DNA of 48,767 bases from an uncultured Eubacteriales bacterium (GTDB lineage: Bacteria; Bacillota; Clostridia; Oscillospirales; Acutalibacteraceae), in NCBI GenBank assembly GCA_900317025.1, contig ONFG01000008.1, positions 24,965-73,731 of the forward strand, in the 5' to 3' direction. The position numbers and the translations under genes were made by a program. A model generated the notes under the pieces. It was given only the letters and a program-made list of their open reading frames with translations. It was not told the DNA's origin and made no database searches. Positions within the stretch are counted from its first letter, which is position 1, and every line of letters starts with the position of its first letter. Positions 24,487 to 33,408 of the stretch are shown piece by piece.

Positions 24487-25893
24487 TTATTCGTCGTAGT
24501 CGTATTCGTAATCGTTGCCGTCGTCATAGGAGTAGTCGTCGTAAATCCCGCCGCCTGCACCGTCGTCGTAGCCGGTGTTTTCGTTGTCGTAATCAGACGC
24601 GCCGTTGTCCTCGTCGGAGCTTTCGACTATGCCGATCTGGTTGTTGATACCCACGTCGTAGATGTATTCGATCTCGTTCGGGTCTTTCTCGTCGCTGTCG
24701 CTCGAATCGGAGTCCGAACCTTTCTTCTTGTCGGAGTCAGAATCGGAATCGGAGTCGGAGTCGTTGTCCGGCGCGCCGTCTTTAAGGCTGCCGTGAGTCG
24801 CCTGCGTGCGCAGCGTCTCGAGGGAATAGACTCTCGTGTCGGTGACGGTATAGGTGTTCATAAGATAAAGCACGTCGGTAATACCGAACTCGTCGATCAT
24901 CTCCATGAGGTTCGCGCTCAGATAGTCGTAAGACACAACGTAGATCTGCGAGAAAGAGCTTGTAAAGAACGTCGGCAGCACCGTGCCATACTCGTCCTTC
25001 ACCAGCAGCAGCTTGCGCCCGTTATCGACCTTTGTGTCGATACGCAGGCAGTAGAAACCGCCCTTGTAGTAGCCGCTCTGGAGGTCTTCCTCGTTTTCCT
25101 CGTAGAACTTATCGGTGCTGGCGAAGGTGAATTCGTCGTCGTAGTAATTTGTCGTGTACTTCACAGTCGGCGCGTAGAAGCTGAATTCGTCGGGCTGCTC
25201 CTTGAAGTCGAGATAAGCCTGATCGCCCGAAAGAGCGGTAAGGTCGCCGACGTATTCCTTCGGCGCCGTTTTATTATACTCCGATATGTCGGCGTAAGGC
25301 ACGCCCGCCGCTTTTGCAAAGACCTTGCCGGCGTAATACGCGCCGAGCGGCGTCCAGCGGCTGTCCGTCCTGTAGTAGATATCCTCTGCGTTGTGGTTTC
25401 TGAGCGTCGGCAGAACGTCTACCTGCTGCACGCCGATAAGCATCTCCTTGACGCTCTGGATTATCTCCTCCTGGCTGTCGATAAGGTAGCGCTCGTTTGC
25501 CGGGCAATAAAGCTCGCACGCCGTCGGCACGATCATCGAGTACATCTTGACCTTCGGCGAGACGGTATTCTTCTGCTCGTTCAGCTCGCTTGCATAGAAC
25601 TCGAGGCAGCCCGAGCCAAGCGTCATCGTGTACGCCTCCATGCCGCGCTTTTTGCCGTCCTGTTCGGCGACGATTATGCTGCCGGATTCGTAGCATTCGG
25701 CGTCTTCCTTGTCGTAATCCTTATGTTCGCCGATGTCGGTGTCTTCCTCCGGTTCAGGCTCCGGTTCGCCGACCGTTGCCACGGAGTCGGATACAACAGG
25801 CTCAGGCTCCGTCTTCTTCTCGCAGCCGGCAAGCGGCGCAGCGAACGTCAGCGCCAATGCGCAGGCGATAAGCCTCAAACTCAGATTTTTCAT
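24487..25893 (-). CDS. DHHW-family lipoprotein with altered signature residues and acidic SD/DY tail
   Basis: The 468-residue protein has a lipoprotein signal (lipobox LAGC, Cys24), an acidic linker, a domain at ~55-370 resembling the DHHW family, and a long acidic tail. In the family the signature is D-H-H-W-T-P-x-G, and a later motif reads KDSY. Here the first reads TDSRWTPLGAYYAG (Asp177, Trp180) and the second VKDEYGTVLPTFF, so both His and the Ser are replaced. This suggests a non-catalytic relative. Family members are SGNH/AlgX-like and linked to O-acetylation of surface polymers. Residues 376-402 are mostly Ser-Asp repeats and 433-468 mostly Asp, Tyr and Gly. I start at the ATG after GAGGAGAT; the frame upstream is not plausible protein. 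Confidence 0.72.
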   Translation of the reverse strand: MKNLSLRLIACALALTFAAPLAGCEKKTEPEPVVSDSVATVGEPEPEPEEDTDIGEHKDYDKEDAECYESGSIIVAEQDGKKRGMEAYTMTLGSGCLEFYASELNEQKNTVSPKVKMYSMIVPTACELYCPANERYLIDSQEEIIQSVKEMLIGVQQVDVLPTLRNHNAEDIYYRTDSRWTPLGAYYAGKVFAKAAGVPYADISEYNKTAPKEYVGDLTALSGDQAYLDFKEQPDEFSFYAPTVKYTTNYYDDEFTFASTDKFYEENEEDLQSGYYKGGFYCLRIDTKVDNGRKLLLVKDEYGTVLPTFFTSSFSQIYVVSYDYLSANLMEMIDEFGITDVLYLMNTYTVTDTRVYSLETLRTQATHGSLKDGAPDNDSDSDSDSDSDKKKGSDSDSSDSDEKDPNEIEYIYDVGINNQIGIVESSDEDNGASDYDNENTGYDDGAGGGIYDDYSYDDGNDYEYDYDE

Positions 25894-25918
25894 ATACACA
25901 TCTCCTCTTTTCCTTTTT

Positions 25919-26473
25919 TTATGAAAGACTGCACACGGCAAGCGTGAACTCGCCGAAGTCGCGCAGAAAATACCGTCCCTCGCAGTTTGAAAGGCGCCCC
26001 TGCAGTTCGCCGTCAAACCCGAGGATATCAAAATTTATCTCGTCCATCGGGAACGCCATGCCCATTCCGATCGCCTTGATGTAGCTCTCTTTGAGCGCCC
26101 ACAGGTGAATGAACGCGCGGCTCTTGTCGGTCGCGGCGGCTATGTAGTCAAGCTCTTTCCCTCGGCAAAGCTTTCTTATAAGCCCCTCTTTTATGCTTCT
26201 GGTCACCTGAACATCAACGCCGACCGGGTACGCGCTCACGGCGGCGGCGGCAAAGTCACCGCTGTGGCTTATGTTGAATTGGATATCGCTGCCGGCAAAG
26301 TACGGCTTGCCGTGCTTGCCGCGCCGCATATCGAGCGTTGATAAGTCGGCGGCGTAAACGTCCTTCACGGCGTACCGAAGCAGCTCCATGCCGTTTCCGC
26401 TCTCGGCTTTTTTGCGCTCGCCGCGGGAGACGCCCGAATAATCGTACCTTTGAAGGTACACAATGCAGCCCAT
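25919..26473 (-). CDS. 4'-phosphopantetheinyl transferase, Sfp type
   Basis: The enzyme would move phosphopantetheine from CoA to the serine of a carrier protein. The 184-residue product shows the family order: KPYFAGSDIQFNISHSGDFAAAAVS (the NISHS substrate loop), VGVDVQ (residues 84-89, first metal-binding Asp87) and WALKESYIKAIGMG (metal-binding Glu and the KExxxK helix). Sfp usually has Asp-x-Glu in the second motif; Gln89 replaces the Glu. It is shorter than Sfp (~225). No polyketide, NRPS or ACP gene is in the window, so the target is unknown. Start and rqcH stop overlap as TGATG, pointing to translational coupling. Confidence 0.88.
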   Translation of the reverse strand: MGCIVYLQRYDYSGVSRGERKKAESGNGMELLRYAVKDVYAADLSTLDMRRGKHGKPYFAGSDIQFNISHSGDFAAAAVSAYPVGVDVQVTRSIKEGLIRKLCRGKELDYIAAATDKSRAFIHLWALKESYIKAIGMGMAFPMDEINFDILGFDGELQGRLSNCEGRYFLRDFGEFTLAVCSLS

Positions 26474-28209
26474 CAGCGCACCTCCGCCGACGGCTTGACG
26501 TAAACCGTCCTGTTCTTCACGAAGATGACCGTGCCGGGGCGCGCGCCCTGCGGCTTGCTTACATTTTTAACAAGCGTGTAGTCGACCGGCACCTGCGAGC
26601 CGTCCTTCGCACGGCTGTGGTATGCGGCGATGGCTGCCGCCTGCATGATGCTCTCGTCGCCCGGCTCTCTGCCGTTAGTGACGAGTATCGTGTGTGAGCC
26701 GGGAATGTCCTTCGTGTGGAACCAAAGGTCGCTCTTTGCCGCGGTTTTGAGCGTTAGCTGGTCGTTCTGTCGGTTGTTGCGCCCGACGAGGACGGTAAAG
26801 CCCTCAGTCGTTCTGAATTCGAGCGGTGGCAGAGGCTTTTGCTCCCTGCCCTTGCCCTTTGGCGCTTTGATGTAGCCCGTCATGACAAGCTCCGAGCGAA
26901 TCTCCGCAAGCTCCCGCTCCGTCTCAGCTCGGGAAAGCGAATCGAAAACGTTGTCGAGATATTCAAGCTCGCGCTCGGCAAGCTCTATCTGCTCTGTGAG
27001 AACGTGCTCGGCCGTTTTCGCCTTGCGATAGTCCTTGTAATATTTCTGGGCGTTCTGCGACGGCGACTTCGACGGGTCGAGGCTCACCCGCACAGTACCC
27101 ATATTTTCATCGTAAAAATTGTCTAAAACAGCGAAAGGCGCGCCCTTTTCTATCTTGTAAAGGTTCGCCTGGATAAGGTCGCCGCAAATTCTCAGATGCT
27201 CCCTGTCGGCGCACTTTTCAAGCTCCGCCCTCTGGGTGTTGATCTTCCTGGCAGCGCGCTCCGAGGCGTTCGTCAGAAGCTTTAAAAGATCCTGCGACTT
27301 CGCGCGCATTCGCTCCGCCTTGTCGCGCTCACTGTAAAATCCGTCGAGAAGCGCCGAAAAGCTCTCGGCGCGCTTGACCAGGTAGATAGAACCGTACTGC
27401 GTGATTTCCATGAAAGACATATCCTTCGGCTTGCCGTTTTCGTCGTAAATGCAGTAAGGCGCTCCATCAATGCCGCGCACGCTTTCGGAAAGCTTCGTTA
27501 TATAATACGAAAGGCGGTTTTTGTAGTTGGAGGTGAGCCTGTCGGAATACTCGACGCTCCCGCCGCCGATGCGGTAGTCGATCTCGCGGCTTATAACGGG
27601 CGAGATGCCCAGCACGGAGCGAAGTATCGCCTTGTCGAGCTTGTCGGCTTCGGCGATCACCCTTGAAACGATCTCCTCCGGCTCGTGATCGAGAACGGAA
27701 AGCTTGTCCTGCGCGGGCGGCAGCGCGTACTTCATGCCGGGCAGCACGATGCGCTGAGACGTCATCGAGGGGTCGACGCGCTTTAATGCGTCGACGACGT
27801 TTTCCTCGCCGTCTAAGAATATTACATTAGAGTACCTGCCCATTATCTCGCAGGCAAGAGTATACTTCGCGCTGTCGCCAAGCTCGTCTGTCGCGTCAAA
27901 GTCGATGAAGACGATCCTTTCAAGCCCGGGCTGCCTTACTCCGCTTATCTTAGCGCCGGAGAGCTTCTTTCTCAGAAGCATACAGAGCATCGGCGGAGAA
28001 GCCGGGTTTTCGGGTGCGCTCTCGGTAAAGCTCACCCTGGGCGAGTTCGCGCGGGCGCTTATGAGCAGCTTGCGTGAGCCTTCGTTCGTCCGCAGGTTCA
28101 AAACGAACTCGTCCTTGTTCGGCTGGTGTATCTGCGACACTCGCGCACCTGTGAGAGCTTCGTTCAATTCATTTGTCAAAAAGCGCACAAACACGCCGTC
28201 CAGCGCCAT
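26473..28209 (-). CDS. rqcH: NFACT-family protein RqcH (ribosome quality control)
   Basis: The 578-residue protein has the N-terminal NFACT-N domain (MALDGVFVRFLTNELNEALTGARVSQIHQP, LACEIMGRYSNVIFLD, PGMKYALPP), a central helix-hairpin-helix and coiled-coil region (~280-440) and the NFACT-R domain at the C-terminus (TVLVGRNNRQNDQLTLKTA, SDLWFHTKDIPGSHTIL, AAAIAAYHSRAKDGSQVPVDYTLVKNVSKPQGARPG). RqcH binds 50S subunits blocked by peptidyl-tRNA and adds alanine tails to stalled chains; older annotations call it a fibronectin-binding protein. Family length and order are normal. Confidence 0.95.
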   Translation of the reverse strand: MALDGVFVRFLTNELNEALTGARVSQIHQPNKDEFVLNLRTNEGSRKLLISARANSPRVSFTESAPENPASPPMLCMLLRKKLSGAKISGVRQPGLERIVFIDFDATDELGDSAKYTLACEIMGRYSNVIFLDGEENVVDALKRVDPSMTSQRIVLPGMKYALPPAQDKLSVLDHEPEEIVSRVIAEADKLDKAILRSVLGISPVISREIDYRIGGGSVEYSDRLTSNYKNRLSYYITKLSESVRGIDGAPYCIYDENGKPKDMSFMEITQYGSIYLVKRAESFSALLDGFYSERDKAERMRAKSQDLLKLLTNASERAARKINTQRAELEKCADREHLRICGDLIQANLYKIEKGAPFAVLDNFYDENMGTVRVSLDPSKSPSQNAQKYYKDYRKAKTAEHVLTEQIELAERELEYLDNVFDSLSRAETERELAEIRSELVMTGYIKAPKGKGREQKPLPPLEFRTTEGFTVLVGRNNRQNDQLTLKTAAKSDLWFHTKDIPGSHTILVTNGREPGDESIMQAAAIAAYHSRAKDGSQVPVDYTLVKNVSKPQGARPGTVIFVKNRTVYVKPSAEVR

Positions 28210-28244
28210 TTCCTTTCCCTCCTGTTAATTAAGTCAACAACTCC

Positions 28245-28273
28245 ATTATACAACATACCAAGGGAAATTTCCA
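28245..28273 (-). promoter_or_regulatory. Possible promoter of rqcH
   Basis: Minus strand TGGAAA, 17-base spacer, TATAAT, about 35 bases before the ATG. The region 28274-28394 between this and the family A copy shows no gene. Confidence 0.45.
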
Positions 28274-28394
28274 CTAATATTTTTAATATATTTCCCATCA
28301 CGCAGGGGCGCAAATTGAATGAAAAGGACTATAACGAAAATGCAGCGTGTTTATAAGCCATGAGCAGAGCCAAAGCCACACAGAATAAAAGCTA

Positions 28395-28499
28395 AGCTTT
28401 TTAATTGAGTTTGTATGAGACGGGATGACGCGCCTTGCGCGGCATCAGCGTGCGCAGCACGCGAATTTCAAATTAAAGCATTTAATTTGAAATTAGTAT
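28395..28499 (+). repeat. Family A MITE-like element, short copy 1
   Basis: About 105 bases. It shares with the 149-base copies the blocks TATGAGACGGGATGACGCGC, GCGTGCgcaGCACGC, the 12-base palindrome with a GCA loop (TTTCAAATTAAA and its complement) and the end TTAGTAT. It lacks the GCGCCgcaGGCGC block and the ATACTAA left end; its left edge is AAGCTTTTTAATTGAG. Confidence 0.85.
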
Positions 28500-28534
28500 C
28501 AGAAATCATTCAGTATCCATTTTTTCACAAAAGC

Positions 28535-28568
28535 CGCGCTCCCCCGCAAGTCTGACTTACGGGGGAGC
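28535..28568 (-). terminator. Terminator after the 1585-residue protein gene
   Basis: Stem GCTCCCCCG / CGGGGGAGC with a 13-base loop, then GCGGCTTTTG on the minus strand, about 32 bases past the stop codon. Confidence 0.7.
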
Positions 28569-28599
28569 TTTGTTATGTCAAGATGTTAAATGTCATGGA

Positions 28600-31500
28600 T
28601 CACTGCTCGAGCACCTTTGTGATGTGCTCGCAGTTGCGCTCGTTGAACTCGAATCTCAGCGAGCCTTCGTTGAGAACTACAACACTGTCTGCCGGAACGG
28701 TGTACTTTCTGAGTATCTCACGGTAGTTGACGATCTCGTAGTCCTTTACGATCGAGGCATTGTCGCCGAAGAAGCGCTTCATCTCGAATTCGTCGCTGAA
28801 TACGAGCACCTTCTTGACGCCGTTCTTGTCGTCGATCGTGATCGGGCGGAGGTCACTTCTGTCGTTGCCGTACATCGGGAGAATGTATCTCGCCGTTGTG
28901 AACTCACGGATCATACGCTTCTCGAGCGAGCGTACTTCCTGCTCCTTGTTCGGGTTCGTAGACTTCGTCTGAAGCTTCTGGAAGAGCGTCGTCATGCTGA
29001 ACATAAGCTCGGGGTTCATTACGGGGATCTTCACGTAATCTCTCTCGTAAACGTCGAGCATCTCGGAGATGCGGTTCGTCTGAATGATGATCCAGTGACC
29101 CGTCTCGTCAAGAACGAGGTCTTCAATGCCGTGGCGTCTGAACTCGAAGAGCATATTGAAAATATCCTTCGATCTGTACTCCTGGAGATAAACCTTGATG
29201 TTTGCCTTGGCAAAGTTCTCAACCGACTTCTCTGCAAGGTACTTGTCGGAGAAGATGTGACCCTTGTTGTTGCCGTCGATGAGGATATGCCTTGTGTGTG
29301 CATCGAACTCGGCGTACATCACGTCTGCCGACGCGATCATCTTCGCAAGATCGCGGTAGCAGCCGTCGAGCTTGTCGCGAAGCTCCTTGGCTGTCATCGG
29401 GTCGCCCTCAACCTCGAGAGATCTCTGGGTCGCCTTCGTCTTGGCCGCCTGATCCTGGATCGTGAAGCCGCCTCTCTGCTGAGCGCCGGACGGTTCGCCG
29501 TACATCAGGCTCGAAAGGTCGAACATATCGTTCTTTCTCTCGTTCTCCTGTGCGATCTCGCTGAGCACGGTGTTGACGCCCTTTGTCTTTGCGTCGGTCG
29601 GCTTTGTCGTTGCGGGAGCGGAGCTTACGATACCGTCGGAGTACGGTGTCGCCATAATCTCGTCCTCGGGAACGTCCTCAATGAAGAGCGGCTTCGACAC
29701 CTTGAACGCCTTCTTCACCTTGCCGCCGTCGGTGCCGTCGGAAACGGAGTTGATAACGAGACCCTCGGGGTTCTCGGTCGCGTCAAGCTGACGCTTTGCA
29801 GCCGACTGGATCGGGTCGGGCTTCGGCGCGGTAGCAGGTGCGGGGGCGGGAGCCGCCGACGCCGTCGGAGCCATGAAGTCGTAAGAACGCTTCTGCGCAG
29901 ACTCATAAATGCTCTTCTGCTGCATTCCGTTGCCCTTTGCTATCTGGTTGCTGCCGTATATGTTCTTCTTTGCAAAATCGTTGTTGGGAAGCTCGATCGG
30001 GGGCTTCTCGTGCGGTGCGCCCTGCGGTCTGTAATAGCTGCTCGGTGCAGCCTCCTCCGGCTCGAATACGTCGGGATCGTCCGCAAGGCCGGAAAGATCG
30101 AGGCTCGGGAGGTTCGGGCTGTCGCCGCCAAGCTTCAGGCCGTCAAAAGGAGACTTCTTCTCCTCTTCGTCGTTGAAGAAGATGCCGCCGCCTGCCGCAG
30201 GCGTTTTAAGAGCCGCGCCTGCCGCTGCCGGAGGTGCGAATCCGCCCGGCTTGCCTGCGAATGCTGCTGCCGCTGCCGGAGGGATACCGAACGGTACCTT
30301 AGCCTTTGCAGCAGCCGTCTCCGCCTTGGCCTTTGCTTCTTCTGCCGCCTTGGCCTTTGCCTCGGCTTCTGCCTTTTCCTTCTTTGCTTCCTCGAGCTTT
30401 GCCTCTTCTTCCTTTTCCTTGGCTGCCAGCTGTGCCTCGGCTGCCTCTGCGGAAGCCGCTGCCTTCTCGGCCTTTTCGGCTCTCTCGTCTGCCGCCGCTC
30501 TTGCCGCCTCTGCCGAGGAAGCCGCCTTCACTGCTTCTTCGGCGGTGATCTTAGCTGTCTCTGCTTCGCGGATAGCTTCTTCGAGCTTCTTCTTTGCTTC
30601 TTCAAGCTCCTGCTTCGACTGCTCTGCGTCGCGCATAGCCTGCTCGGCTGCCTTGTCGGCTGCTTCGGCGTGAGCCTTCTGCTCGGCCACAGCCTTGTCT
30701 GCCTCTGCCTTAATGTCGTCAATGACCTTCTGCTCTGCCGCCTTCTTCTCGGCGCGCTTCTTCGCTGCAACATCGTCTTCAAGGTCAAACGGGTTGACGA
30801 AGGAGTCGATATTCTTCAGGCGCTCGTCGTTCTCGTCAACGATCGCCTTGTCATAGTTGGGCTTAGCACCCTTGAGGATCGACTTGTTCATGATAAAGCC
30901 GAGGCTCGCCGGGTTGATGATGAAGTGAGTCACGCCACGGTAAGCGAGAAGTCTCGTTTCGATTTCATAAAGGCCCCTGAACGGCATACCCACGCTTCTG
31001 GCTTCGGTGAAGTCTGTGAATACGGGGCAGAAGTTGTTCTTGCCGTCGGTAAATGTGAGGGGCTTGAAATCGTCTATATTTTCATCGGTTATCTCTGTGA
31101 TGTCCTGATTGAGCGCGTAGGTGTATACTTTGCTGCCAAGGAACGACTCGGCGATCGCGCTTCTGAGCGTATCGTCGCCCTTCTGCATGAAGTTGAGCAC
31201 CTTGAAGTAGAGCTTCGGCGCAATAACGCCCTCTGTCTTGACGTGGCTGTCGAAGTCTTCGGGAGCGTAAACGTGGCTGCTGTCGTTGTTGACGATGATC
31301 TTCTTGAGACCGAAGCGCTTGAGGTCGTCGAAGAACGCGCCCTTTTCGTCGATCTCCTGGGCGATCGTGTCTTCGATGCCAAGCTCCGCGGCTCTCTTGA
31401 CGGTGCATACGTTGACGCAGAACTCATCGTCAAGATACGGATAATTCGTTACGAGCGAATATGTGCAATAGATCTCGGTAGCAGCCTTGATATCCTCGAT

Positions 31501-33357
31501 GTTCTTCTCGACGGGATCGACCACCGTGACTTCGAGCTTCGCCTTTACAAGTTCCTCCATACACGACGAGCAGATGTTCTTGTTGTCGAAGAAGAAGAGG
31601 TCGGACTCCTTATAGCGATTGTTGCAGATAGCGCAGTTCGTTATCTTGTTGGAGTTCTGGCGCTTCTTCGTACCGCCCATGTTGATCCTCTCGGTAACGG
31701 GGGGCAGATTCGTCTTTGTGGAGGTCGTCTCGACTGCGGCGGTGGCATTTGTCGTTCTTGTGATGTCGTAGTCGTAGATGTCGCCGTCGGGAGTACGGAT
31801 CTCCTTTACGGCAAAGTCGCCGGGGCGGCGCTGACGGTTTTTCCACATATTCAGCTCACGCTGCGGCAGCGGCGCTATCTCGCCGTTGATGACCTTGAAG
31901 GTCGCGCCTCTGCGCGAGTCGCTGTAAATGCGGAAATATTCGTTTTCGAGGAGCAGCTTCATCGTGGGCGTTTCCTCGAATTTTACTCTCTTCTGGTCCA
32001 TTCCCTTTGCGACCTCCTGCATCAATGCGGGAGCATCTGCCGGAGCGGCGGTAGCGGACTTTGCGGGCGTACCCTTTACGCCGTTCATCTCGGGAACGTG
32101 TACATCGTCGGGGATAACGACGGGTACGGGTGCGGTAACAACGGGAGCCGCCGTGAGTGTACCGTCATCGTTGATCTTGGAGATGAGGTAGTCGAACGGC
32201 TTGCCCGTGGAGTCTTTAACGGTAGTGATAACAAAGCCTGCGGGGTTCTTTACCCTGTTCTTCCACATATTCAGCTCGCGCTGCTCGATGTTCACGATCT
32301 CGCCGTCGATGACCTTGAACACCTTCGACGCGCGCTTGTCTTTGTAGAACTTGCAGAACTCCGTCTCAAGCAGAAACTCGGTCGTGTCGTTATCCTGGAA
32401 CTTTACGCGGTCGGTCGGTCTCTCGCCCACCGTCTCGTTGTTCCTCGGTACTCGCTGGCGATGTGCCGGCGCGGGAGCTGGAGCAGGTCTGACCGCCGAT
32501 GCCGGCGCGGGTGCGGGTGCTGCCGCGGGAGCCTTTGCAAGTGCAGGTGCGGGCTTTACTGCCGCTGCGGGTGCAGGTGCGGCTGCGGGAACAGGAGCGG
32601 GTACTGCCGCGGGAGCCTTTGCAGGTGCAGGCGCGGGCTTTGCCGCAGGAGCGGGAGCAGCGTCTGCTGCCGGCTCTGCTCTTTCTATTTTATAGTCGTA
32701 AGGCTTGCCGTCAGCGTCGTTGATGATCGTAACGACGAAATTGCCGGGGTTCTTAGTTCTGTTCTTCCACAGATTAAGCTCACGGACCTCTATATTGGAG
32801 ACCTCGCCGCCGATGACCTTAAACGTCCTGTTTGTACGCTTGTCGCGGAAGACGGGAAAGAGATCGTTCGCGAAGATCTTCTCTACGTCGGGTGTTTCCT
32901 CAAACTTGATCCTGGATTCCTTATCCGATTCAGCGATCAATTCAACTTTTGGCTTTGCCGCCGCTCTTGCCGGTACGGGCGCGGGTGCTGCCGGTCTTGC
33001 CGGGGAGGGTGCAGCTGGTCTTGAAGCTGCTGCCGGGGCTGCCGGAGCAGGCATCGGAGCCGAAGCGGAAGCCGGTGCGGGAGCGGGAGCCTGCGCGCCT
33101 CTTGCCACCCTTGCGATCTTGTAGTCGCAGATATTCCCCTTGGCGTCCTTAACGGGGGTGACGACGAAGCCGGCGGGGTTCTTTTTGCGGTTTTTCCACA
33201 AATTGATCTCGCGAAGCTCAATCGGCACGATCTCGTTGTTTATGACCTTATACGTTTTGCTCGCTCTGGAATCGTTGTAGATCTTGCAGAATTCATTCTC
33301 CACAACGAGCGTGATGTTGTCATTCATTTCAAATTTGGTCCTATTTGCATCGGGCAT
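28600..33357 (-). CDS. 1585-residue multidomain protein with four WKNR repeats, zinc ribbon, coiled coil and SseB-like segments
   Basis: I do not recognise this protein as a whole. There is no signal peptide or membrane segment, so it is cytosolic. Four copies of an ~80-residue domain lie at about 8-85, 150-228, 317-395 and 457-535. Each has an (F/Y)-x-(V/K/R)-(F/Y/I)-x-D-(K/S)-R start, FKVI-x-GE(I/V), RELN-x-WKNR, then NP-x-x-F-VV and a final G-x-x-YDY-x-I. The linkers are long Ala/Pro stretches. A zinc ribbon follows (C575, C578, C596, C599). Segments at ~628-830, ~1345-1420 and ~1490-1570 recall the SseB N-terminal fold (PVFTDFTEA; HIFSDKYLAEKSVENFAK; LVFSDEFEMKRFF). Residues ~863-1019 form a Lys/Glu/Ala coiled coil and 1020-1318 a Pro/Gly/Ala-rich disordered part. 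Start: ATG with AAGGAG 8 bases upstream, not the overlapping GTG. Monocistronic. Confidence 0.9.
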   Translation of the reverse strand: MPDANRTKFEMNDNITLVVENEFCKIYNDSRASKTYKVINNEIVPIELREINLWKNRKKNPAGFVVTPVKDAKGNICDYKIARVARGAQAPAPAPASASAPMPAPAAPAAASRPAAPSPARPAAPAPVPARAAAKPKVELIAESDKESRIKFEETPDVEKIFANDLFPVFRDKRTNRTFKVIGGEVSNIEVRELNLWKNRTKNPGNFVVTIINDADGKPYDYKIERAEPAADAAPAPAAKPAPAPAKAPAAVPAPVPAAAPAPAAAVKPAPALAKAPAAAPAPAPASAVRPAPAPAPAHRQRVPRNNETVGERPTDRVKFQDNDTTEFLLETEFCKFYKDKRASKVFKVIDGEIVNIEQRELNMWKNRVKNPAGFVITTVKDSTGKPFDYLISKINDDGTLTAAPVVTAPVPVVIPDDVHVPEMNGVKGTPAKSATAAPADAPALMQEVAKGMDQKRVKFEETPTMKLLLENEYFRIYSDSRRGATFKVINGEIAPLPQRELNMWKNRQRRPGDFAVKEIRTPDGDIYDYDITRTTNATAAVETTSTKTNLPPVTERINMGGTKKRQNSNKITNCAICNNRYKESDLFFFDNKNICSSCMEELVKAKLEVTVVDPVEKNIEDIKAATEIYCTYSLVTNYPYLDDEFCVNVCTVKRAAELGIEDTIAQEIDEKGAFFDDLKRFGLKKIIVNNDSSHVYAPEDFDSHVKTEGVIAPKLYFKVLNFMQKGDDTLRSAIAESFLGSKVYTYALNQDITEITDENIDDFKPLTFTDGKNNFCPVFTDFTEARSVGMPFRGLYEIETRLLAYRGVTHFIINPASLGFIMNKSILKGAKPNYDKAIVDENDERLKNIDSFVNPFDLEDDVAAKKRAEKKAAEQKVIDDIKAEADKAVAEQKAHAEAADKAAEQAMRDAEQSKQELEEAKKKLEEAIREAETAKITAEEAVKAASSAEAARAAADERAEKAEKAAASAEAAEAQLAAKEKEEEAKLEEAKKEKAEAEAKAKAAEEAKAKAETAAAKAKVPFGIPPAAAAAFAGKPGGFAPPAAAGAALKTPAAGGGIFFNDEEEKKSPFDGLKLGGDSPNLPSLDLSGLADDPDVFEPEEAAPSSYYRPQGAPHEKPPIELPNNDFAKKNIYGSNQIAKGNGMQQKSIYESAQKRSYDFMAPTASAAPAPAPATAPKPDPIQSAAKRQLDATENPEGLVINSVSDGTDGGKVKKAFKVSKPLFIEDVPEDEIMATPYSDGIVSSAPATTKPTDAKTKGVNTVLSEIAQENERKNDMFDLSSLMYGEPSGAQQRGGFTIQDQAAKTKATQRSLEVEGDPMTAKELRDKLDGCYRDLAKMIASADVMYAEFDAHTRHILIDGNNKGHIFSDKYLAEKSVENFAKANIKVYLQEYRSKDIFNMLFEFRRHGIEDLVLDETGHWIIIQTNRISEMLDVYERDYVKIPVMNPELMFSMTTLFQKLQTKSTNPNKEQEVRSLEKRMIREFTTARYILPMYGNDRSDLRPITIDDKNGVKKVLVFSDEFEMKRFFGDNASIVKDYEIVNYREILRKYTVPADSVVVLNEGSLRFEFNERNCEHITKVLEQ

Positions 33358-33379
33358 TGAAATCACTCCTTCTCATAAA

Positions 33380-33408
33380 ATTTTACTATATTTCAGGTTG
33401 TTTTTCAA
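33380..33408 (-). promoter_or_regulatory. Possible promoter of the 1585-residue protein gene
   Basis: Minus strand TTGAAA, 17-base spacer, TAAAAT. The predicted start would leave only a few bases before the ribosome binding site, so an alternative upstream promoter is possible. 33409-33632 is very AT-rich and holds no gene. Confidence 0.45.

Noticed and set aside
24484-25947. Plus-strand ORF of 487 codons opposite the DHHW-like lipoprotein gene
   Set aside because: Val/Arg-rich with no recognisable protein features. The minus strand has a signal peptide, lipobox and ribosome binding site, so this is an antisense shadow.
25919-26473. Phosphopantetheinyl transferase as part of a natural-product cluster
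   Set aside because: Neighbours are rqcH and a lipoprotein; no NRPS, PKS or carrier protein gene is present in the window.
28570-33024. Plus-strand ORF of 1484 codons opposite the 1585-residue protein gene
   Set aside because: It is rich in Arg, Leu, Cys and Val with no domain or repeat logic of its own, and it mirrors the codon phase of the real minus-strand gene. GC-rich codon bias produces such antisense frames; the same happens opposite rpoC (40892-44236) and rpoB (45565-48105).
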